Source: Clostridium sp. AM49-4BH
GTDB lineage: Bacteria; Bacillota; Clostridia; Lachnospirales; Lachnospiraceae
DNA: 5,353 nt
Direction of reading: 5' to 3'
Assembly (NCBI RefSeq): GCF_003478335.1
Contig: NZ_QUFB01000089.1
Coordinates: 1 to 5,353, forward strand
Below are positions 5,131 to 5,353 of the stretch, piece after piece. The stretch's first letter is position 1. Every line of letters starts with the position of its first letter. The notes beneath the pieces are model-generated. The model made no database searches and had not been told where the DNA came from. It worked only from the letters and a program-made list of their open reading frames with translations. Both the position numbers and the translations under genes were made by a program.

Positions 5131-5353
5131 ATGATAGTACAACACAACATTACAGCGATGAATTCCAACAGAATGTTGGGCTTAACAACTAACTCACTTG
5201 CTAAATCTACTGAGAAGCTTTCTTCCGGTTATAGAATCAACCGTGCAGCTGATGATGCAGCAGGTCTTTCTATTTCCGAGAAAATGAGAAAGCAGATCCG
5301 TGGTTTGGATCAGGCTTCTACAAACGCAGAAGATGGTATTTCCGCAGTACAGA
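5131..5353 (+). CDS. fliC: Flagellin, N-terminal 74 codons, 3'-truncated by the window edge
   Basis: Second flagellin gene in the same direction as the first; the window ends inside codon 75. It begins MIVQHNITAMNSNRMLG, followed by KSTEKLSSGYRINRAADDAAGLSISEKMRKQIRGLDQASTN in consecutive segments, which is the D0 and early D1 helix of Clostridia flagellins. It ends with GISAVQ. The start is fixed by the strong ribosome site at 5116-5123. Codon use is of the optimised kind (CGT, TCT, GCT, CAG), like the conserved ends of the first flagellin. The proposed sigma-28 promoter and CsrA sites lie upstream. How similar the rest is to the first flagellin cannot be seen, because the window holds no overlapping portion of the two genes. 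Confidence 0.97.
   Translation, partial: MIVQHNITAMNSNRMLGLTTNSLAKSTEKLSSGYRINRAADDAAGLSISEKMRKQIRGLDQASTNAEDGISAVQ

Noticed and set aside
5127..5139. Inverted repeat TACTATGATAGTA with the flagellin ATG in the loop
   Set aside because: Only four pairs remain once a loop is allowed, mostly A-U. It is too weak to be called a regulatory hairpin.

Overview
The window looks like a chromosomal fragment from a motile gut-type member of the Clostridia, most likely Lachnospiraceae. This rests on the flagellin ends (N-terminus starting MIVQHNITAMNSNRMLG, C-terminus ending NQANQGVLSLLQ), strong AAGGAGG ribosome sites and modest G+C. The genus cannot be read from the sequence. No tRNA, rRNA, CRISPR array, transposase or integrase was seen.

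Layout: (1) 1-1226, plus strand: the last ~85% of a flagellin gene with a long variable middle domain, closed by a strong intrinsic terminator at 1289-1318. (2) 1415-3169 and 3339-4631, minus strand: two uncharacterised P-loop ATPases. The leftward-downstream one is an AAA-ATPase-like protein with a C-terminal PD-(D/E)XK nuclease-type domain. The upstream one is an AAA_14/DUF4143 (COG1373-type) ATPase. Each has a recognisable sigma-A-type promoter. (3) 4632-5130: a ~500-bp divergent regulatory region. (4) 5131-5353, plus strand: the first 74 codons of a second flagellin gene.

The divergent region carries a good minus-strand promoter for the ATPase genes, a sigma-28-type promoter for the flagellin, and two copies of a 19-bp partly palindromic box, one near each promoter. 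It then holds a ~280-nt flagellin leader with a 5'-end hairpin, two possible overlapping leader peptides, and what looks like a two-site CsrA target: one AGGA in a hairpin loop and one ACAAGGA overlapping the Shine-Dalgarno. This resembles the known B. subtilis hag leader.

The two flagellin genes would be part of the motility regulon, and their product is exported to the filament. The ATPase pair sits between them in the opposite orientation, like an insertion. Its role, possibly defence, a selfish element or something linked to flagella, cannot be decided here.

The two window ends fall at almost the same point of the flagellin gene, about one codon apart by family alignment and in a compatible frame. 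This may reflect assembly at a repeat, a circularised contig, or a recombination unit, and it should be kept in mind before treating the two flagellin pieces as independent genes.
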